Below, piece by piece: positions 34,549 to 43,719 of a stretch of DNA of 64,000 nucleotides (positions are counted from its first letter, which is position 1; each line of letters opens with the position of its first letter). The stretch is from JAVBMC01 sp031552845 (GTDB taxonomy: Bacteria > Verrucomicrobiota > Kiritimatiellia > RFP12 > DVOR01). The notes beneath the pieces were generated by a model. That model worked only from the letters and a program-made list of their open reading frames with translations, ran no database searches and was not told the DNA's origin. A program made the position numbers and the translations under genes. The DNA is taken from assembly GCA_031552845.1 (NCBI GenBank), contig JAVBMC010000005.1, forward strand, positions 1 through 64,000. The letters run 5' to 3'.

Positions 34549-35721
34549 ATGAAAACCCGTACATTTATTGATTCTGTCTCTGTTGAAGTCAAGGCCGGCA
34601 AAGGCGGCGACGGCTGTTCCAGCTTCCGCCGCGAGGCTTGCGTACCGGAGGGCGGCCCCGATGGCGGCGACGGTGGGATTGGCGGCAGTGTGATTATCCG
34701 CGCCGATCATGACACCGACTCGCTGATTGCCCTTTACTATGCTCCACGCGCATGGGCCGAAGATGGCGTGAACGGACGCGGACAGAAGATGCACGGGCGT
34801 AACGGCAAAGATTTGATCGTCAAGGTCCCTTGCGGCACCGAGGTCTATGATCTGCAGACAGGAGCATTTCTGGCCGAAGTGCTGGAGGACGGTCAAGAGG
34901 CATTGATTGCCCAAGGCGGACGCGGTGGCTGGGGCAACGTACACTTTAAATCCTCCGTCAATCAAGCGCCCGAGCGTGCAATCCCCGGCTTGCCCGGCAT
35001 GGAGTTTCGTGCGCGTTTTGAATTGAAGACCATTGCTGATGCGGGTTTGCTGGGATTCCCGAACGCAGGCAAGTCTTCACTGTTGGCGGCATTGAGCGCC
35101 GCCAAGCCGAAAGTCGGCTCTTATCCTTTTACCACGTTAAATCCAATCGTGGGCACGGTGATTTATCCTGACAATGTGCAGCTGCGGATTGCGGACGTGC
35201 CGGGAATCATCGAAGGCGCGGCCAACGGCGTCGGCCTCGGCACGGCGTTCTTGAAACACATCGCCCGTGCCCGCATTTTGCTTTATGTTATCGACATGGC
35301 GGGAACCGACAACCGTAACCCGTGGGACGATTACCGCATCCTTACGAGCGAGATTGAGCAGTATAACCCGGAGCTGTTGGGGCGTCCGTTCTTGGTGTTG
35401 GCGAATAAGATGGACGAGGATGCCGCACTGGAGAATCTCCCGCGCTTTATCAAAGAAACCGGCGTGAACCCAATACAGGTCTCCACAATCAGCGACGACT
35501 TTCCTGGCTTGCTGGAGCTGAGGCAAAAGCTACGCGATCTGATTGTCGTGACTGCCCCGGCCGTAGTCGAAGCCGAAGCCAAACCGCCGGTGCCGGTGCC
35601 TGTTCCCGTAGAAGAGGCAGCGGCTGAAGACGACGTTGGACTGATTACTCCGGAGCAGCTGGCTAAGGCGTCTTTTATTGTGCAGGATCCGAAATCCTCG
35701 CGCAAAAAAGGCCGTAAATAG
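34549..35721 (+). CDS. obgE: GTPase Obg/CgtA
   Basis: Obg is an essential ribosome-associated GTPase in 50S assembly and stress signalling. The 390-residue protein has the glycine-rich Obg fold ([20 protein letters not shown] and the [10 protein letters not shown] turns) in residues 1-160. The G domain holds [10 protein letters not shown] (G1), DVPGII (G3) and the NKMD (G4) motif. The C-terminal 50 residues are Pro/Val/Ala/Glu-rich with a basic end. Position after rplU and rpmA is conserved in many bacteria. Confidence 0.95.
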   Translation: MKTRTFIDSVSVEVKAGKGGDGCSSFRREACVPEGGPDGGDGGIGGSVIIRADHDTDSLIALYYAPRAWAEDGVNGRGQKMHGRNGKDLIVKVPCGTEVYDLQTGAFLAEVLEDGQEALIAQGGRGGWGNVHFKSSVNQAPERAIPGLPGMEFRARFELKTIADAGLLGFPNAGKSSLLAALSAAKPKVGSYPFTTLNPIVGTVIYPDNVQLRIADVPGIIEGAANGVGLGTAFLKHIARARILLYVIDMAGTDNRNPWDDYRILTSEIEQYNPELLGRPFLVLANKMDEDAALENLPRFIKETGVNPIQVSTISDDFPGLLELRQKLRDLIVVTAPAVVEAEAKPPVPVPVPVEEAAAEDDVGLITPEQLAKASFIVQDPKSSRKKGRK

Positions 35722-35776
35722 CCATTTAACCGGGCCTCAAGCACCCGTTTAAAGTCGGCTCAAAGGGCGTTTCTTT

Positions 35777-35805
35777 TTGCCTTTGCCCCCAATTTGTGGT
35801 ATTCT
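35777..35805 (+). promoter_or_regulatory. candidate promoter of the fab cluster
   Basis: TTGCCT (35777-35782) and TATTCT (35800-35805) are 17 bp apart, 30 bases ahead of the fabH ATG. The -10 box is weaker than elsewhere in the window. Confidence 0.5.
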
Positions 35806-35834
35806 TTTCAGCTCTAACTTACAAGAGGAAAAGT

Positions 35835-36812
35835 ATGTTTATCCATGTCGCCGGAACCGGGTCTTACCTGCCCAAGCGGGTCATGACCAACGAAGAACTG
35901 GCCAAAAAGATTGATACTTCTGATGAGTGGATCGTCTCCCACACCGGGATCCGCGCGCGCCATCTGGCCGCCGATGACGAATCCGCCTCGACCCTCGGTA
36001 TCAAAGCCGCACAGATCGCTTTAGCAGATGCCAACGTCAAACCCGAAGAACTCGGCTTGATCGTGCTGGCAACCTCCTCGCCGGATTACATTGCATTTCC
36101 TGCGACAGCCTGCATCGTCCAAGACGCAATCGGCGCGAAAAATGCCCTGGCATTCGATATTTCCGCCGGATGCACGGGCTTCGTCACGGCGCTGGACATC
36201 GCCCGCGGCATGATGCAAAACGATCCCCGCCCTGCCCTCGTGGTCTGCGGCGAGACGATTTCCCGCATCGTGGACTGGAGCGACCGTAATACTGCCCCGC
36301 TTTTTGGCGATGGTGGCGGCGCGGTTGTGCTGAAAGCTTCGGCCGATCAACCCGGCGGATTGCTCAAGTCCTACTTCCGCACGGATGGCTCCGGCGCAAT
36401 GTCTCTCTGCCGCAAGGGCGGATCTGTTCTCCAACCCGATGGCACGCCCTATCCGCTGAGTCCGTTGGAGATGCAAGGCCGCGCGGTGTTCAATTTTGCC
36501 GTCAAGGCGATGGAAGAAACCATCGTTAAGACGCTGGAACTCAATGGTTCAAAGCTGGGCGACATCGATATTGTCATTCCTCACCAAGCCAATATCCGCA
36601 TCATCGAGGCTACCGCCCGCCGGATGGAAGTCGAACAGTCCCGCTTCTTCGTCAACATTGAAGAAACGGCCAATACTTCCTCCGCAACGGTGCCCATCGC
36701 CCTCGACCAATGCGCGCGCCAAGGCAAGCTGAAAGCGGGCGACCGCCTCTTGCTCGTGGCATTCGGCGCCGGCCTGCTGGTTGGCGGTATTGAACTGGTC
36801 TGGACCAAATAA
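35835..36812 (+). CDS. fabH: beta-ketoacyl-ACP synthase III
   Basis: FabH condenses an acyl-CoA primer with malonyl-ACP and starts fatty-acid synthesis. The start at 35835 (AAGAGGAAA ahead) gives 325 residues. The catalytic set is present: Cys113 in DISAGCTGF, His in IPHQANIRI, and Asn in the ANTSSATVP segment. The N-terminal GTGSYLPKRVMTNEEL and SDEWIVSHTGIRAR stretches are typical. It leads a cluster with fabF and fabZ. Confidence 0.95.
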   Translation: MFIHVAGTGSYLPKRVMTNEELAKKIDTSDEWIVSHTGIRARHLAADDESASTLGIKAAQIALADANVKPEELGLIVLATSSPDYIAFPATACIVQDAIGAKNALAFDISAGCTGFVTALDIARGMMQNDPRPALVVCGETISRIVDWSDRNTAPLFGDGGGAVVLKASADQPGGLLKSYFRTDGSGAMSLCRKGGSVLQPDGTPYPLSPLEMQGRAVFNFAVKAMEETIVKTLELNGSKLGDIDIVIPHQANIRIIEATARRMEVEQSRFFVNIEETANTSSATVPIALDQCARQGKLKAGDRLLLVAFGAGLLVGGIELVWTK

Positions 36813-36894
36813 CCCATTGCCCCGAGTGCCAGCCGATTCGCGTTGTGATTGGACACGGGGCATGATTGAATAACTTTTGATAAAGGATATGAAA

Positions 36895-38142
36895 ATGAAT
36901 ACTAAGCGTGCTGTTATTACCGGTCTCGGAGTCATCACCCCGATTGGCAACACTGTGGATGAGTTCTGGAGGAATATCCAAGCAGGCGTCTGCGGCATCG
37001 ACATGATCACCAAGTTCGACACTTCCCGCCTGACAGTCAAGATTGCGGCGGAAGTCAAAAACTTCGACCCTGTGGCATTCGGCCTCGACAGGAAAGAAGC
37101 CCGTCGCATGGCGCTCTTCACCCAATATGCAGTCGCCGCCGCCAAGCAAGCTTGGGCCGACGCAGGCCTCGAAGGTAAAGAAGGCCTGAACCCCACTCGC
37201 ATCGCCGTGGTGCTCGGCAACGGCATAGGCGGTAAGGAAATTGATGGCGAAGCCAATCAAATCCTCCTTGAAAAAGGTCCTGACCGCCTCTCCCCTATGA
37301 CCGTTCCGCAAATCATCGCCAACGAAGCCGCCGGCAATGTCTCCATTGCCTTGAATGCACGCGGCCCGGCGTTGACCGTTGTGACCGCCTGTGCCTCCGG
37401 CACTGATGCCATCGGCGCGGCGTTGGACTTGATCCGCTCCGGCCGTGCTGATATCGTTGTCGCAGGCGGCACGGAATCCACCATCACCGAATACTGCGTG
37501 GGCGGATTCCAGGTCATGCGCGCGCTCTCCACTAACCCCGACCCCAAGAAGGCCTGCCGCCCGTTCGACAAAGAACGCGACGGCTTCATCATGGGCGAAG
37601 GTGCTGGCATCCTGATCATGGAGTCCGAAGAGTTTGCCAGAGCACGCGGTGCCCGCACCTACGCCGAAGTCGCCGGTTATGGTGCTTCTGCCGATGCTTA
37701 CCACATTGTCGCGCCGCACCCGGAAGGCCAGGGCGCGATTGAGGCCATCCGCGGCGCAATGGAAGATGCCAATCTCAAGCCGGAAGACATCGACTACGTC
37801 AATGCCCACGGTACCTCGACCCCGTTGAACGACCCGATGGAAACCAAGGCCATCAAGGCGATCTTCGGTGATGAGGCACGCCGGGTGAAGATGTCCTCCA
37901 CCAAATCAATGACGGGCCATTTGCTCGGCGCCGCCGGTGCGATTGAAGCCGTCATCTGCGCGCTCGCCATCCGTGATGGCGTGTTCCCGCCCACGATCAA
38001 CTACGTCACGCCCGATCCGGAGTGCGATCTGGACATCGTTCCGAACATCGTGCAAAAGGGCGAAGTCCGCGCCGCGCTCTCCTCCTCCCTCGGGTTTGGC
38101 GGACACAACGGCGTGCTGGCGTTCAAAAAGATCAACGCTTAA
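36895..38142 (+). CDS. fabF: beta-ketoacyl-ACP synthase II
   Basis: FabF elongates acyl-ACP. The ATG at 36895 has AAAGGA eight bases ahead; an ATG two codons earlier is too close to it. The 415-residue product has Cys166 in TACASGTDAIG, His in VNAHGTSTPLNDPME, and the MTGHLLGAAGAIEA motif with the second His. It belongs to the fabH-fabF-fabZ cluster, 82 bp after fabH and 19 bp before fabZ. No acpP, fabD or fabG lies here. Confidence 0.96.
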   Translation: MNTKRAVITGLGVITPIGNTVDEFWRNIQAGVCGIDMITKFDTSRLTVKIAAEVKNFDPVAFGLDRKEARRMALFTQYAVAAAKQAWADAGLEGKEGLNPTRIAVVLGNGIGGKEIDGEANQILLEKGPDRLSPMTVPQIIANEAAGNVSIALNARGPALTVVTACASGTDAIGAALDLIRSGRADIVVAGGTESTITEYCVGGFQVMRALSTNPDPKKACRPFDKERDGFIMGEGAGILIMESEEFARARGARTYAEVAGYGASADAYHIVAPHPEGQGAIEAIRGAMEDANLKPEDIDYVNAHGTSTPLNDPMETKAIKAIFGDEARRVKMSSTKSMTGHLLGAAGAIEAVICALAIRDGVFPPTINYVTPDPECDLDIVPNIVQKGEVRAALSSSLGFGGHNGVLAFKKINA

Positions 38143-38161
38143 CCCCTGCCCACGGCAAGTC

Positions 38162-38635
38162 ATGTCTGAGAATAAGCATAAAAAGTTTATCCCGCCGGCC
38201 GACAGCAATCCTGCTGATTGGATTCCGCATCGTGAGCCCTTCCTCTTTGTAGATAGGATTCTCGAATGCAGTGAAAAGTTTGTTGTTGGCGAACGTACGT
38301 TCACCCTCGACAACAGCTCCTTCTTTCAAGGACACTTCCCGCAATACCCGGTTGTGCCGGGCGTATTGCTGGTCGAGTCTATGGCGCAAGTTGGCGGTAG
38401 CGGACTTGTTGCGTTCGGGCTTTATGACCGCGGACAAACCTTTCTGCTGGCTTCTATCGACAATGTGAAGTTCCGGCGCCAAGTTCGTCCCGGCGATACA
38501 GTACGGATGGAAATCATTGTCAAAAAGGCCACCCCACGCTTGGTTAAACAAGCAGGCAAGGCCTATGTAGGTGATGAACTGGCCGCTGAGGGCGAATGGG
38601 TTTGCTTCTTAACAAACGACTCCACAGTCTACTAA
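38162..38635 (+). CDS. fabZ: 3-hydroxyacyl-ACP dehydratase, FabZ type
   Basis: FabZ dehydrates 3-hydroxyacyl-ACP. The ATG at 38162 gives 157 residues (a longer frame lies inside fabF). The hotdog-fold catalytic pair is His23 in WIPHREPFLFVDRI and Glu72 in the GVLLVESMAQ helix that follows GHFPQYPVVPG. The strong bidirectional terminator after it separates it from the oppositely oriented citrate synthase gene. Confidence 0.93.
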   Translation: MSENKHKKFIPPADSNPADWIPHREPFLFVDRILECSEKFVVGERTFTLDNSSFFQGHFPQYPVVPGVLLVESMAQVGGSGLVAFGLYDRGQTFLLASIDNVKFRRQVRPGDTVRMEIIVKKATPRLVKQAGKAYVGDELAAEGEWVCFLTNDSTVY

Positions 38636-38655
38636 AAGCCCACTCCACTAAGCAT

Positions 38656-38696
38656 GAAAAAACGCGCGTCTGCAGAAATGCAGCGCGCGTTTTTTG
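38656..38696. terminator. bidirectional terminator between fabZ and gltA
   Basis: The hairpin AAAACGCGCG / CGCGCGTTTT is extended by CTGCA / TGCAG around a GAAA loop, with a T run on the plus strand and the A run (T on the minus strand) at its left. It serves the two convergent genes. Confidence 0.9.
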
Positions 38697-38717
38697 TTTG
38701 CCTATCGGCAATTTGGC

Positions 38718-40088
38718 TCAGACTTTACGCTCAGGCAGCGGGACATAAGCCGAACGGTTGCCGACGGCCTTAAATGCCGGGCGCACAATTGGCCCGCCGT
38801 TGATGAGCTCCTCGATACGGTGCGCCGACCAGCCCACGACTCGCGAGATGGCAAACAGCGGCGTATACAGCTCCAGCGGAATGTTCAGCATATCGTAAAC
38901 AAAGCCGGAGTAGAAGTCGACGTTGGAACACAGCGGACGCTTCTTATCGCGCGTCTCATTGAAAATCTGCGGGCCAAGGCGGTCAATCATCTCATAGAGC
39001 TTGAACTCATCTTCGCGTCCCTTGGAGATAGCCAGTTCGCGGGCTTTCTCACGCAGGAGCACCGAACGCGGATCGGACAGCGTATACACCGCATGCCCCA
39101 ATCCATAGATCAAACCGGTACCGTCGCCCTCTTCCTTGCGGAGAATCTTCCGGAGGTACTCGGCGACCTCGTTCTCATCACCCCAGTTGGAAACCTTCTT
39201 CTTCAGCACATCCATCTGGTTCATCACGCGCAGATTGGCGCCGCCGTGGCGGTAACCTTTGAGCGAGAGAATCGCAGCCGTGATGGCCGAATAGGTGTCA
39301 GTAAATGCCGAAGTCACCACATGCGTCGTGAAAGCGGAATTGTTACCGCCACCATGCTCCGCATGCAACACCAGCGCGAGATCGAGCAGTTCAGCCTCAA
39401 GCGGCGAATACTTGCCATCCTCACGCAGCATCAAAAGGAAATTCTCTGCCGTGCTCTTCCCTTGTTCCGGGTCACGGATATACAACGGCTTGCCGTGGAA
39501 GGCGTGCTGTTGGGTCTGATAGGAATAAACCGCAATCGTAGGGAACACCGCAATCAGCTCGATGCATTGGCGCAACACTTCCGATAACGCCATCGCATTC
39601 GGATCTGGATCCAGATTGTACTTATACAACACCGCGCGGGCGAGACTGTTCATCACATCGTGTCCGGGGAAGCGGGTAATCGCATCCTTGGCAGCATCCG
39701 GCAGACAGCTGAACTTCGTCAGCACATCGCTCCACTCGCCCAGCTCCTTCGCAGTCGGCAAACGGCCAAACAACAACAGATAGGCGCACTCCTCAAATCC
39801 CGGGCGCTGTTCCGCTTGGGAACCGGCCACCAACGCATTCACATCAATGCCGCGATAATACTGCTTGCCCTCGACGCAGACCTTCTCATTCTCGTCGATG
39901 ATATACCCATGCACATGCCCGATCCGCGTCAAACCGACCAAGACGCCGGTACTGTCAGCATTGCGCAAACCCCGCTTCACGTTATACTTCTGGTAAAGCT
40001 GAGGATCAATAAAGCCGTTCTCTTGAATCAACTCCGTATATTTAATCAAGAAGTCGCTCGGTAAACTGGAAGGCTCAAGGTCATGCAT
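38718..40088 (-). CDS. gltA: citrate synthase
   Basis: The enzyme condenses oxaloacetate with acetyl-CoA. The ATG at 40088 gives 456 residues; a longer frame runs into the tRNA gene and is rejected. Catalytic positions are visible: HAEHGGGNNSAF, KGYRHGGANLRV, GLGHAVYTLSDPR and the Asp/Phe stretch VDFYSGFVYDML. The GHAVYT form, where the classical enzyme has GHRVY, is typical of a citrate synthase group in Firmicutes and Bacteroidetes as I recall. It follows tRNA-His on the same strand by 69 bp. Confidence 0.93.
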   Translation of the reverse strand: MHDLEPSSLPSDFLIKYTELIQENGFIDPQLYQKYNVKRGLRNADSTGVLVGLTRIGHVHGYIIDENEKVCVEGKQYYRGIDVNALVAGSQAEQRPGFEECAYLLLFGRLPTAKELGEWSDVLTKFSCLPDAAKDAITRFPGHDVMNSLARAVLYKYNLDPDPNAMALSEVLRQCIELIAVFPTIAVYSYQTQQHAFHGKPLYIRDPEQGKSTAENFLLMLREDGKYSPLEAELLDLALVLHAEHGGGNNSAFTTHVVTSAFTDTYSAITAAILSLKGYRHGGANLRVMNQMDVLKKKVSNWGDENEVAEYLRKILRKEEGDGTGLIYGLGHAVYTLSDPRSVLLREKARELAISKGREDEFKLYEMIDRLGPQIFNETRDKKRPLCSNVDFYSGFVYDMLNIPLELYTPLFAISRVVGWSAHRIEELINGGPIVRPAFKAVGNRSAYVPLPERKV

Positions 40089-40157
40089 AACGGGTCTTTC
40101 TTCGGGCCACAAACCCCGAAAGGCTGTCACGCCAATAACACTATAATAAACAAAAAT

Positions 40158-40234
40158 TGGGGCGATTGACGGGGCTCGAACCCGCGACAGCCAGAACCAC
40201 AATCTGGAGCTCTACCAACTGAGCTACAATCGCC
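40158..40234 (-). tRNA. tRNA-His (anticodon GTG)
   Basis: The minus strand folds as a full cloverleaf. The acceptor stem is GCGATTG with CAATCGC, preceded by an encoded G at -1 that pairs with C73, the hallmark of tRNA-His. The D arm contains AGCTCAGTTGGTAGAGCT, the anticodon arm CCAGATTGTGGTTCTGG carries GTG, and the T arm has GGGTTCGAGCCCC. The 3' CCA is encoded (40160-40158). Confidence 0.97.
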
Positions 40235-40251
40235 ATCGAAAGCAGGCAGGG

Positions 40252-40280
40252 AGTTTATCAAAAAGCCCCATCAAATGCAA
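40252..40280 (-). promoter_or_regulatory. promoter of tRNA-His and possibly gltA
   Basis: On the minus strand TTGCAT (40280-40275) and TAAACT (40257-40252) have a 17-bp spacer, placing the start about 10 bases before the tRNA. Confidence 0.6.
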
Positions 40281-40604
40281 CATCAAATACACTGCCTCAT
40301 CAAAAAACACACACAATGTCACCTGCTCGCACCCGGTCTGCTCCTAAAGGATGAGGATAGATTTCGCCGGAAGCGCCGCATCCTGCTACGCGGCTTCTTC
40401 GATTTCGTCGGCTTCAACAATTTCACTGTGAGTGCCGGCGAGGACGCCTGCGTTCTGAAGAACAACATGACGCGCTTGCGCGTTCGTTTTCCTTCTCCGC
40501 TGGCACACGCACTGCTGCGAGGTTTTTTGCGCGCGGCTGACCGCTCTAGGCTTGACTCTTTGGGCAGAAAAAGGCATATTATCCGCTCACAAGCGGAGCC
40601 TTAA
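40281..40604. other. intergenic between tRNA-His and argC
   Basis: Open frames on both strands here (63 residues minus strand, 40386-40577; 109 residues plus strand, 40275-40604) have no recognisable product and no ribosome binding site. I see a promoter for argC at its right end and nothing else I can support. Confidence 0.5.
40552..40582 (+). promoter_or_regulatory. promoter of the argC operon
   Basis: TTGACT (40552-40557) is followed after 17 bp by CATATT (40575-40580), or after 19 bp by TATTAT (40577-40582). The argC ATG begins at 40605, with GCGGAG before it. Confidence 0.6.
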
Positions 40605-41660
40605 ATGATTACTGTAAAAATCGTCGGCGCGACCGGGTACGGTGGCGTTGGAATTATTGAATTACTTTTACGTCACCCTAAAGCCAAGATCATCACGCTG
40701 ATTGCCCGTGAGGATGTTGGGAAGCGTATTTGCGATGTGTACCCTCACTTGCTCGGATTCTGCGAATTACCGATTCTCGCGCCGGATGATCCCGCCGCGC
40801 AGGTCAAGGCCGATGTCGTTTTCTTTGCCACGCCCGATGGCGTCGGCATGCAGCAGGCCGCGAGCGAACTCGCCAACGGCGCCAAGGTGATTGACTATAG
40901 CGGTGACTTCCGCTTCACCACTTCCGAAGCGTACGCCGAGTATGCCCGCCGTCAAGGCAAGGAACCGAAGCATACCGCACCGGAGCTGTTGGGCACGAAC
41001 GCCTACGGACTTTCCGAACTGCACCGCGCTGAAATCGCCGCCTCTAAGATTGTCGGCAATCCCGGCTGCTTCGCCGCCAGCTGTATCCTCGGACTTGCCC
41101 CCGCCGCCGCGGCTAAAATCGTCGAGCCGTTCAGCCTGATTTGCGACTGTAAAACGGGCGTCTCCGGTGCCGGCAAGAAAGTCAGCCCCACCTTCCACTA
41201 CCCCGCGCGTTATGAGCAGATGAATGCTTACAAACTTGCCGGGCATCAGCATGTATGCGAGGTCGAACGCGAACTCGGCCTGCTCGCCGGTGAAGAGGTG
41301 CGCATCACTTTTACTGCGCAGGTCTTCCCCGTCAACCGCGGCATCATGTCCGCGCTTTACGGCACGCTCAAAAAGCCGATGACGGAAGAAGAGCTCGTTG
41401 CCATCTATAAGGACTTTTACAAAGACAGCCCCTTTATCCGCGTCCTGCCTTCCACTGCCGCCGTCGGTACGCAGAACATCCGCGGCACCAACTTCTGCAA
41501 TCTCGTCGTCAGCGTTGACACGCGCGTCAACCGTCTGCGCATCATCTCCTACATCGACAATTTGATGAAAGGCCAAGCCGGCTCCGCCCTGCAAAACATG
41601 AACATCATGTTCGGCCTCCCCGAAAATACAGGCCTCAACTACGCGGGAATCTATCCATGA
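40605..41660 (+). CDS. argC: N-acetyl-gamma-glutamyl-phosphate reductase
   Basis: ArgC reduces N-acetyl-glutamyl phosphate with NADPH in arginine synthesis. The 351-residue product has the Rossmann motif GATGYGGVGI, the catalytic Cys in IVGNPGCFAAS, and the KTGVSGAGKK and GHQHVCEVE stretches with the conserved His. The family's usual GYTGxEL reads GYGGVGI here. It overlaps parB by four bases (ATGA). argF lies 16 kb away with its own promoter. Confidence 0.94.
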   Translation: MITVKIVGATGYGGVGIIELLLRHPKAKIITLIAREDVGKRICDVYPHLLGFCELPILAPDDPAAQVKADVVFFATPDGVGMQQAASELANGAKVIDYSGDFRFTTSEAYAEYARRQGKEPKHTAPELLGTNAYGLSELHRAEIAASKIVGNPGCFAASCILGLAPAAAAKIVEPFSLICDCKTGVSGAGKKVSPTFHYPARYEQMNAYKLAGHQHVCEVERELGLLAGEEVRITFTAQVFPVNRGIMSALYGTLKKPMTEEELVAIYKDFYKDSPFIRVLPSTAAVGTQNIRGTNFCNLVVSVDTRVNRLRIISYIDNLMKGQAGSALQNMNIMFGLPENTGLNYAGIYP

Positions 41661-42703
41661 AGAAGCAAAAAGCTAAAACAAAGACCAAAGCCGTCAAACC
41701 CGCGACTCCTGCACCTGCCGCCGTGCCCCGCCATAAACACAAAGGACTCGGCAAAGGACTCGGCGCGCTCATCGGCACGCCCGCACCTGTGGCGCCTGCA
41801 CCGACAGCTCCCGTAACGGCAACTCCCGCAGCAACGCCTGTTGCAGCACCTGCGCCGATGCCTGTCGAACAATCCATCGCGTTGAACAAAGATGCCATTC
41901 TGCACGTCGCCGTCGGCAACATCCAACGCTCGCCATGGCAGCCGCGCCAGACCTTTGACGAAGAGGCCCTCGCCGAGCTGACCGAGTCCATCAAGACCCA
42001 CGGCATTATCAATCCGCTTCTGTGCCGCCGCGCTGGCGCCAGCTATGAGCTCATCGGCGGCGAGCGCCGTCTCCGTGCAGCCATCAATGCACAACTCTCG
42101 CAAGTGCCGATCATCCTCGTCGACGCCGAGGACCGCAAGGCCGCCGAACTCGCCATCATTGAGAACATCCAGCGCCAAGACCTTAACGTCATTGAAGAAG
42201 CCGAAGGTTACCGCACGCTGGCCGAGAAATTCAGCCTCACCCAGCAAGACGTCGCCGAGCGCGTTGGCAAATCCCGCTCCGGCGTGACCAACGCCCTGCG
42301 CCTGCTCGACCTTCCCGACGAAGTCAAGCAGCTCGTCGCCGATGGCCGTCTCTCGACTGGACACGCCAAAGTCCTCCTTGGCCTCACCGACCCCGAAGAA
42401 CAGATCGTCCTTGCCCGCAAGTGCATTACTGAGGCTCTCTCCGTCCGCGTGCTTGAACGTCTGCTCGAAAAGCGTAAAGCACAGCCGGAGCCCAAGGCCA
42501 GCACCTCTCGTCCTGATATGCCCCATGCGCATGTCCAAGACCTTTCCGACCGTCTGCACCGCTATTTTGGTACCGCCATCCGCCTCACCTCCGGCGTCAC
42601 TCACGCCAATGGCAAACGCGGCAAAGGCTGTCTCGAAATCGACTTCTACGACAATGCCGACCTCGACCGCATCCTGATACTCCTCGGCATTGAGCTCGAT
42701 TGA
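41657..42703 (+). CDS. parB: chromosome partitioning protein ParB
   Basis: ParB is the CTP-dependent clamp that spreads from parS sites. The 348-residue protein starts with a long Lys/Pro/Ala tail containing GLGKGLGALIG, the ParA-stimulating type of motif. It then has the N-domain with IGGERRLRAA and IIENIQRQDLNVIEEAEGY, a helix-turn-helix (LTQQDVAERVGKSRSGVTNAL) and a C-terminal dimerisation domain. No parA is adjacent and I noticed no parS-like TGTTTCACGTGAAACA in the window. Coupling to argC is unusual. Confidence 0.94.
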   Translation: MKKQKAKTKTKAVKPATPAPAAVPRHKHKGLGKGLGALIGTPAPVAPAPTAPVTATPAATPVAAPAPMPVEQSIALNKDAILHVAVGNIQRSPWQPRQTFDEEALAELTESIKTHGIINPLLCRRAGASYELIGGERRLRAAINAQLSQVPIILVDAEDRKAAELAIIENIQRQDLNVIEEAEGYRTLAEKFSLTQQDVAERVGKSRSGVTNALRLLDLPDEVKQLVADGRLSTGHAKVLLGLTDPEEQIVLARKCITEALSVRVLERLLEKRKAQPEPKASTSRPDMPHAHVQDLSDRLHRYFGTAIRLTSGVTHANGKRGKGCLEIDFYDNADLDRILILLGIELD

Positions 42704-42774
42704 CGCCCCGCCTGTTCCCGCCTCCATCGAGCCTGTTCTTTCTCTTCCGTGCGAACCGTTGCAGGTTTCACGCT

Positions 42775-43719
42775 ATGCAACATACTACCGGCACCATAAA
42801 TAACGCGCATGTTATTCCTTTCTTCGCCGCCCTCCTCTTGGCGGGCTTGTTAGGTTGCGCGCCCGGTTCCCCGCGCGTCATCTCGCCCGACTTCACCGCG
42901 GAAAACGGCTCCAACGCCCTGCGCCGCACGGTCGAGTTCGTCAAAGCCCACTCGCCGCGCAACCCCGGCACGCCGGAAGCCAAAAAGGCCGCGCACGCCA
43001 TTCACCTAGACCTAACCACTGTCCCCGGCATCAGCTTCGTGCGCATGGTGCCTTTTCAAAGCCCCACGCCTGAAGGCATCAAGACCTTCCACAACGTCCT
43101 CGGCGAAATCAAAGGCACAGGCGACGAATGGATCGTCCTGCTCACCCACTACGATACCAAGTCCGGAATCGCCGCCGACTTCCAAGGCGCCAACGACGGC
43201 GGCAGCTCCACCGGCCTTATGCTCGAACTCGCCAGAGTCCTCGCCGCTGCGCCGCGCCTCAAGCACAACATCCTCATCGCCTTCCTCGATGGAGAAGAGT
43301 GCCACTACGCCTACACCCCCACCGACGGCCTCCACGGCAGCCGCCACCTCGCCGTCAGCCTTAAACAGCAAGGCCGCCGCATCAGTGCCGTGATTCTCGC
43401 CGACATGATTGGCGACCAAAACTTCCAGCTCCAAGTCCCGCCCAACACCACACCCCGCCTGCGCAAACTCCTCCATCAAACCGCCCGTGAGTCCAACCTC
43501 CAAAGCTACGTTCGCGACGTCACCTTCGAGATCCTCGACGACCACCAGCCCTTCCTCGACCTCGGCTATCCCGCCATCGACCTCATCGACTTCGACTACG
43601 GCCCCAAGAACGTCCACTGGCACACACCCGCCGATACCATTGATAAGCTCCACCCCACCGGCTACATCGTGACCGGCCAACTCATCTGCGGACTCATCAG
43701 GCACCTCGAGCGCAAATGA
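42775..43719 (+). CDS. M28 family metallopeptidase / glutaminyl cyclase-like lipoprotein
   Basis: The ATG at 42775 gives 314 residues with a lipoprotein signal (FFAALLLAGLLGCAPG), so it is probably anchored to a membrane outside the cytoplasm. The body carries zinc-peptidase motifs: LLTHYDTKS (His/Asp), GANDGGSSTGLMLELAR (bridging Asp), AFLDGEECHY (Glu-Glu), LADMIGD, and the late NVHWHTPADTIDKL histidine. This pattern fits M28 aminopeptidases and the related glutaminyl cyclases. A TTG start at 42700 overlapping parB is possible but less likely. It overlaps the next gene by four bases. Confidence 0.85.
   Translation: MQHTTGTINNAHVIPFFAALLLAGLLGCAPGSPRVISPDFTAENGSNALRRTVEFVKAHSPRNPGTPEAKKAAHAIHLDLTTVPGISFVRMVPFQSPTPEGIKTFHNVLGEIKGTGDEWIVLLTHYDTKSGIAADFQGANDGGSSTGLMLELARVLAAAPRLKHNILIAFLDGEECHYAYTPTDGLHGSRHLAVSLKQQGRRISAVILADMIGDQNFQLQVPPNTTPRLRKLLHQTARESNLQSYVRDVTFEILDDHQPFLDLGYPAIDLIDFDYGPKNVHWHTPADTIDKLHPTGYIVTGQLICGLIRHLERK

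Noticed and set aside
40386..40577. 63-residue minus-strand frame with basic start and acidic end, considered as a small ribosomal protein
   Set aside because: It does not match L32, S20, S21 or any other small ribosomal protein I know, and has no ribosome binding site.
41651..42727. 358-residue minus-strand open frame
   Set aside because: Shadow of parB; no start signal and no motif.
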